Position numbers and translations under genes: made by a program
The notes under the pieces: generated by a model
The model's input: only the letters and a program-made list of their open reading frames with translations
The model's database searches: none
Told to the model about the DNA's origin: nothing
In this document: positions 61,801-64,000 of the stretch, piece by piece
Numbering within the stretch: the first letter of the stretch is position 1
Layout: every line of letters starts with the position of its first letter
Source of the DNA: Sphingomonas sp.
Lineage (GTDB): Bacteria; Pseudomonadota; Alphaproteobacteria; Sphingomonadales; Sphingomonadaceae
Direction of reading: 5' to 3'
Length of the DNA stretch: 64,000 bases
NCBI RefSeq assembly: GCF_024508665.1
Contig: NZ_JANINP010000007.1
Coordinates: 868,001-932,000, forward strand

Positions 61801-61916
61801 AGGCTGACCGGCAGTTTGCTCGCGGCGAGCAGCCCGCCCAGGGTCAGCAAGGCAACCGCGAGCCAGATCGACCGCGCGTGGCGGGAGAGGAAAGTGGTCG
61901 TTGGGGCGGCGGTCAT
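58857..61916 (-). CDS. RND efflux transporter permease (AcrB/CzcA-like)
   Basis: A 1019-residue inner-membrane transporter with the two-fold RND repeat: one membrane helix, a large periplasmic loop and six helices, twice. The TM4 proton-relay region reads GLVVDDAVVMLEHVMR with adjacent Asp residues, and GSTLATIIVFLPLAFVSG and GMVTELVIFFLAEIDRD follow in family order. The single-acid CzcA signature is not seen, so a drug or hydrophobic-compound pump is likelier than a metal pump; substrate is not proven. Its ATG overlaps the adaptor stop. Confidence 0.92.
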   Translation of the reverse strand: MTAAPTTTFLSRHARSIWLAVALLTLGGLLAASKLPVSLFPHIDYPRVVVAVDAGDRDAAQMAAEITRPIEVALRAVPGVTRIRSTTSRGSAEVALNFDWGDDMAQATLATQGAIATILPDLPAGTRFEVRRSDPTIFPVLGIALTSDNLDQQALRQIAELKVLPALSTVSGVAGVDVLGGSPREFAVDVDPGRLQALGLTLPDVATAIGKANSVRGVGKLEDRHRLYLVLVENRVASAADIAAIPVKAGQTSGAGLVTLGQIARIHPAAAPDFTKVTSNGRNAVLVNVRQALTGDTVTIVRAVDARLKQAGLPPSVKATPFYDQSELVTGAADAVRDAIILGAILAGLVLFLFLRSGRLMLITGLMLPAVLAATCLALFALHMSFNMMTLGGMAAAVGLVVDDAVVMLEHVMRRMQEGRATTPPTLLEAAAEMGRPLVGSTLATIIVFLPLAFVSGVTGGFFQALAVTMVAALAVSLLYARYVIPLIAAHWLRDKDAEAAERAGGFMGRLGKWYSAAGDRALKRPALFAGIVAAALVLLGVLAWSHVPSGFMPAMDEGGFVLDYKAQSGASLEDTDRLLRQVEEIIRATPEVASYSRRTGLQLGGGLTEADEGDYFIRLKGGSRRPIEEVMADIRQQIAAKVPGLEVELIQLMEDLIGDLTAVPEPIEVKLFGDDPKQLADAAARVGTAIGKIDGVVEVVDGLRVAGDAVSVRVDPGMAAQQGLDPDAVASQVEALVGGSAATNVRAGEQLVGVRVRAPEELRRRTDQIAALVLTAPDGHAVRLGSIAKVSIDPGQQQLTREDLAPFIAVTARLEGRDLGSGMRDVKATVDGLHLPASVRVDYGGLYAEQQKSFADLSLVFAAAVLLTALLLTLLFERLAWTGAALATILLSAAAVLAGLWATGIELNISALMGLTMVVGMVTELVIFFLAEIDRDAPLTLEALREGGTKRLRPILMSALIAVLTLAPLALGVSRGAGLQQPLATAIIFGLVAAVPLVLLFLPAALWSIANVRRPATA

Positions 61917-62938
61917 TTGGTGCGGACCTGCATGCCGTCCTCGAGCGCGGTGCCGCCCTCGGTCACGACCTTCTCGCCGGGCTTGACGCCCTTGACGATG
62001 ACGATGCGGTCGCCGCTAACCGGCCCGGTCTCGACATCGCGGCGATGCGCGACGCCCTTGGCGACGACGAAGACATAGGGCTGGCCGGCGTCGTCGAGCA
62101 GCGCGGCATAGGGGATCGTCAGCGCCGCGCCGCCAGCCGTGCTGCCAAGATCGAGCTGGCCGTTGAGCGCGGCATTGGTGCCGATGCCCGAGCCGGCGGG
62201 CACATTGACGAACAAGGCGGCGAGCTTTGTCGTCGGGTCGACCACGGGATCGACCGACAGAACCGGCGCGGAGAAAGCAATGCCGCTCGGCGGCGTGACG
62301 CGCAGCACCATGCCGGGCCGGACGCGCGAGGCCTGGGCCGGATCCACGCCGAAGCGCGCACGCAGATTGCCCGCGCCGGCGATCGAGGCGACGGCGGTGC
62401 CGGGGGCGACGAGATCGCCCGGCGCCGACGCGACGCTTTCGACGAAACCGGCGGCCGGTGCGCGCAAGGTCAGCGCGCCGTTGCGGGCGCCGAGGCTGGC
62501 GCGGGTCGCGGCAGCGCTCCGGGCGGCGGCGCGGGCGGTCTCGACATCGGCGTCGCTGGCCAGGCCGTCGGCGCGCAGCCGCTGCGCGCGGGCATAGGCC
62601 GCCTGCGCGGTCGCGGCGTCGGTGGCTGCCTTGGCGTAATCGAGCTTGCTCGTCGGGCTCGGCGCGAGGCGGACCACCACCTGTCCGGCGGCGACCTTGG
62701 TGCCGACCGGCGCCTCGATCGCGACCACCGTGGCCTCGGCCGGCGCGGCGAGGACATGCTTGCCCATCGCCCCGGCCTCGACCGCGCCATAGACGGTCAG
62801 CGTCTCGTCGACCGCGCCCTGTTGCGCGGGCGCGAGCGCGACCAGGGCGACCGGCTTGGCCTCGCTGTCGGTGGCATCCTCGCCCGAGCCGCAGGCGGCG
62901 AGCAGGATCGCCAGGGTCAATGCCAGTCCGGCCTTCAT
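61913..62938 (-). CDS. RND efflux periplasmic adaptor (membrane fusion protein)
   Basis: A 341-residue lipoprotein adaptor. The signal ends in LLAAC with the acylated Cys at residue 16. The lipoyl-like half-motifs VLAAPAEATVVAIEAPVGTKVAAGQVVVRL and LTLRAPAAGFVESVASAPGDLVAPG flank a short coiled hairpin (about residues 100-150). A beta-barrel and membrane-proximal domain complete it. It joins the inner-membrane permease to the TolC-like channel. ATG 62938 overlaps the TolC-gene stop (ATGA). Confidence 0.93.
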   Translation of the reverse strand: MKAGLALTLAILLAACGSGEDATDSEAKPVALVALAPAQQGAVDETLTVYGAVEAGAMGKHVLAAPAEATVVAIEAPVGTKVAAGQVVVRLAPSPTSKLDYAKAATDAATAQAAYARAQRLRADGLASDADVETARAAARSAAATRASLGARNGALTLRAPAAGFVESVASAPGDLVAPGTAVASIAGAGNLRARFGVDPAQASRVRPGMVLRVTPPSGIAFSAPVLSVDPVVDPTTKLAALFVNVPAGSGIGTNAALNGQLDLGSTAGGAALTIPYAALLDDAGQPYVFVVAKGVAHRRDVETGPVSGDRIVIVKGVKPGEKVVTEGGTALEDGMQVRTK

Positions 62939-64000
62939 TTCCAATCCTCCCTGGGCACGCCCGTCAGCAATTCGAGCGCGATCATCGCTTCGTCGATCGT
63001 CTGGTCCGCGGTCGCGAGTTCGACCCTCTTGTCGCGCAGTGCCCCCTCCGCGGTTTCGGCGGTGGCGCGCGACACGTCACCGCGCGCGGCAGCGGCGTGG
63101 CTGACGCGCGCGAGCCGGTCGAGTTCGGGCAATTGCGTGCGGACGGCATCCCGCTGGCGCCGCGCCAGGCTCACCGCGCTCGCGGCGGCGGCGATGTCGG
63201 CGCGGGTCTGGAACAGGCGCGCGTCATATTCGGCCTTGAGCTGTTCGCGCGTCGCGCGCTCGACCGCGATCCCGCCGCGGTTGCGGTTCCACAGCGGCAA
63301 GGTGAAGTCGACCGTCGGCCCGAGGATGTTATTGCCGCCGGTGTCGCGCGTGAAATTGAGGTTGAGCGCGAGGCTGGGGAATTGGTCGAGGATCGCCTTG
63401 TGCACCGCGGCTTCCTGCGCGTCATAGCCGGCGCGCAACGCTTGCAGATCGAGGCGGTTGTCGAGTGCGATCTGCGTCAGCTTGGCGGGATCGAGCGCTG
63501 GGGCAGTGTCGACGCTGGGGGCTAGCCGCAACTGGGTTTCGGGCGGCAGGCCGAGCAGTTTGACCAGTTCGAGCCGTGCGGCATCGAGATCGTGTTCGGC
63601 AGTGCGCAATTTGTCGGCGGTGGCGGCGGCGTCGGTCCGCACCGCCTCGACTCCGGTCGAGGCGATATCGCCGCGCGCCGCGGCGTGCAGGTTGCGCGCG
63701 AGCAGGGATTGCGCGGCGGCGTCGTCGATCCTGAGCAGGTCGATCGCGCCTTGCAGCCGGCGGATGCGCACGGCCTGCAGCCGCGCTTGGCCGGCGGTCT
63801 GCCATTCGGCCCAGGCGAGATCGAGCCGCACTTGCCGGGCCTGCGCCTCGGCGGCCTGGCGGCGGACCTTGCCGGTGCGCAGCGCATTGAGATCTAGCCC
63901 GAGCCCGCTGGCGATCTCGCTGAACGGATCCGGCCCCGACAGGATACCGCCCAGGCCGAGGCTGAAGGTCGGATCGGGCAACAGGCGCGCGGAGAAGACC
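62935..64000 (-). CDS. TolC family outer membrane efflux protein (5' truncated by window end)
   Basis: The frame is open to base 64000 and reads FSARLLPDPTFSLGLGGI at the visible N-terminal side, so the start lies outside the window; the TTG at 63981 is internal. The visible 350 or so residues contain the long alternating helices of OEP repeats (ALRTGKVRRQAAEAQARQVRLDL) and the second repeat with ATREQLKAEYDARLFQTRADIA. It is the first gene of the efflux operon and is followed with ATGA overlap by the adaptor and permease. Confidence 0.9.
   Translation of the reverse strand, partial: VFSARLLPDPTFSLGLGGILSGPDPFSEIASGLGLDLNALRTGKVRRQAAEAQARQVRLDLAWAEWQTAGQARLQAVRIRRLQGAIDLLRIDDAAAQSLLARNLHAAARGDIASTGVEAVRTDAAATADKLRTAEHDLDAARLELVKLLGLPPETQLRLAPSVDTAPALDPAKLTQIALDNRLDLQALRAGYDAQEAAVHKAILDQFPSLALNLNFTRDTGGNNILGPTVDFTLPLWNRNRGGIAVERATREQLKAEYDARLFQTRADIAAAASAVSLARRQRDAVRTQLPELDRLARVSHAAAARGDVSRATAETAEGALRDKRVELATADQTIDEAMIALELLTGVPREDWK

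Overview
The window is GC-rich chromosomal DNA of an alphaproteobacterium, most likely a sphingomonad (Sphingomonas or a close relative). The basis is the order aroA - cmk - rpsA - ihfB, an FYDLN-type TIGR02300 protein, an ATPase-zeta-like DUF1476 protein, a siderophore TonB receptor operon, and many intergenic GC-rich inverted-repeat elements of several families. No rRNA, CRISPR array, integrase or transposase gene was recognised. Two tRNA genes are present: Leu(UAA) on the minus strand and Ala(GGC) on the plus strand. The genus is an inference, not something the sequence proves.

Layout. 1-7.7 kb: quinone oxidoreductase (cut by the window start), DUF1476, BolA, monothiol glutaredoxin GrxD, a glycosyltransferase, a BlaI/BlaR1-type repressor-protease pair with two tandem operator-like dyads, a metallo-beta-lactamase-fold hydrolase and a DUF4230 protein. 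7.9-16 kb: NAD synthesis genes nadA and nadC, interleaved with a SUKH-like protein, PPK2, two paralogous acyltransferases, DUF1697, a small membrane protein and a secreted RNase T2. 16-24.7 kb: DUF4112, a peptide-binding lipoprotein, an OmpA-like protein, a VOC/TetR divergent pair with a palindromic operator, a Crp/Fnr + DUF6894 operon, small proteins and a third acyltransferase. 24.7-34.5 kb (minus strand): tRNA-Leu, ihfB, rpsA, acyl-CoA thioesterase, metE behind a cobalamin riboswitch, cmk, a Tat-exported hydrolase and aroA. 34.5-37.8 kb: tRNA-Ala, a Phd-like/PAS fusion, and a second DUF6894-Crp/Fnr pair, this time divergent.

37.9-42.9 kb is visibly less GC-rich, has different codon usage, and reads as a defence-like accessory island: a TIR-like protein, a small membrane protein, an AlbA_2 (Schlafen-type) protein and an AAA ATPase with a DUF4435/TOPRIM-like C-terminus. 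43.1-47.5 kb is a tight iron-uptake operon (TonB receptor, DUF3649, PepSY membrane protein, DUF3325). 47.6-55 kb is a putative imino/amino-acid catabolic cluster: RidA and a DapA-family enzyme on the minus strand, divergent from a GntR regulator, a proline-racemase-family enzyme with Ser and Cys at the two catalytic positions, a ProC-like reductase, a LuxR-type regulator, an aminotransferase and a PLP-dependent dehydratase. 55.3-58.7 kb is a second lower-GC accessory patch with a KAP-family P-loop NTPase. 58.8-64 kb is a tripartite RND efflux operon (TolC-adaptor-permease) that runs off the right end.

The best candidates for something undescribed are the 37.9-42.9 kb island, the Phd-like/PAS fusion, the twice-occurring DUF6894-Crp/Fnr pairing, and the KAP NTPase patch. 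All functional statements rest on reading motifs by eye; no database search was run.
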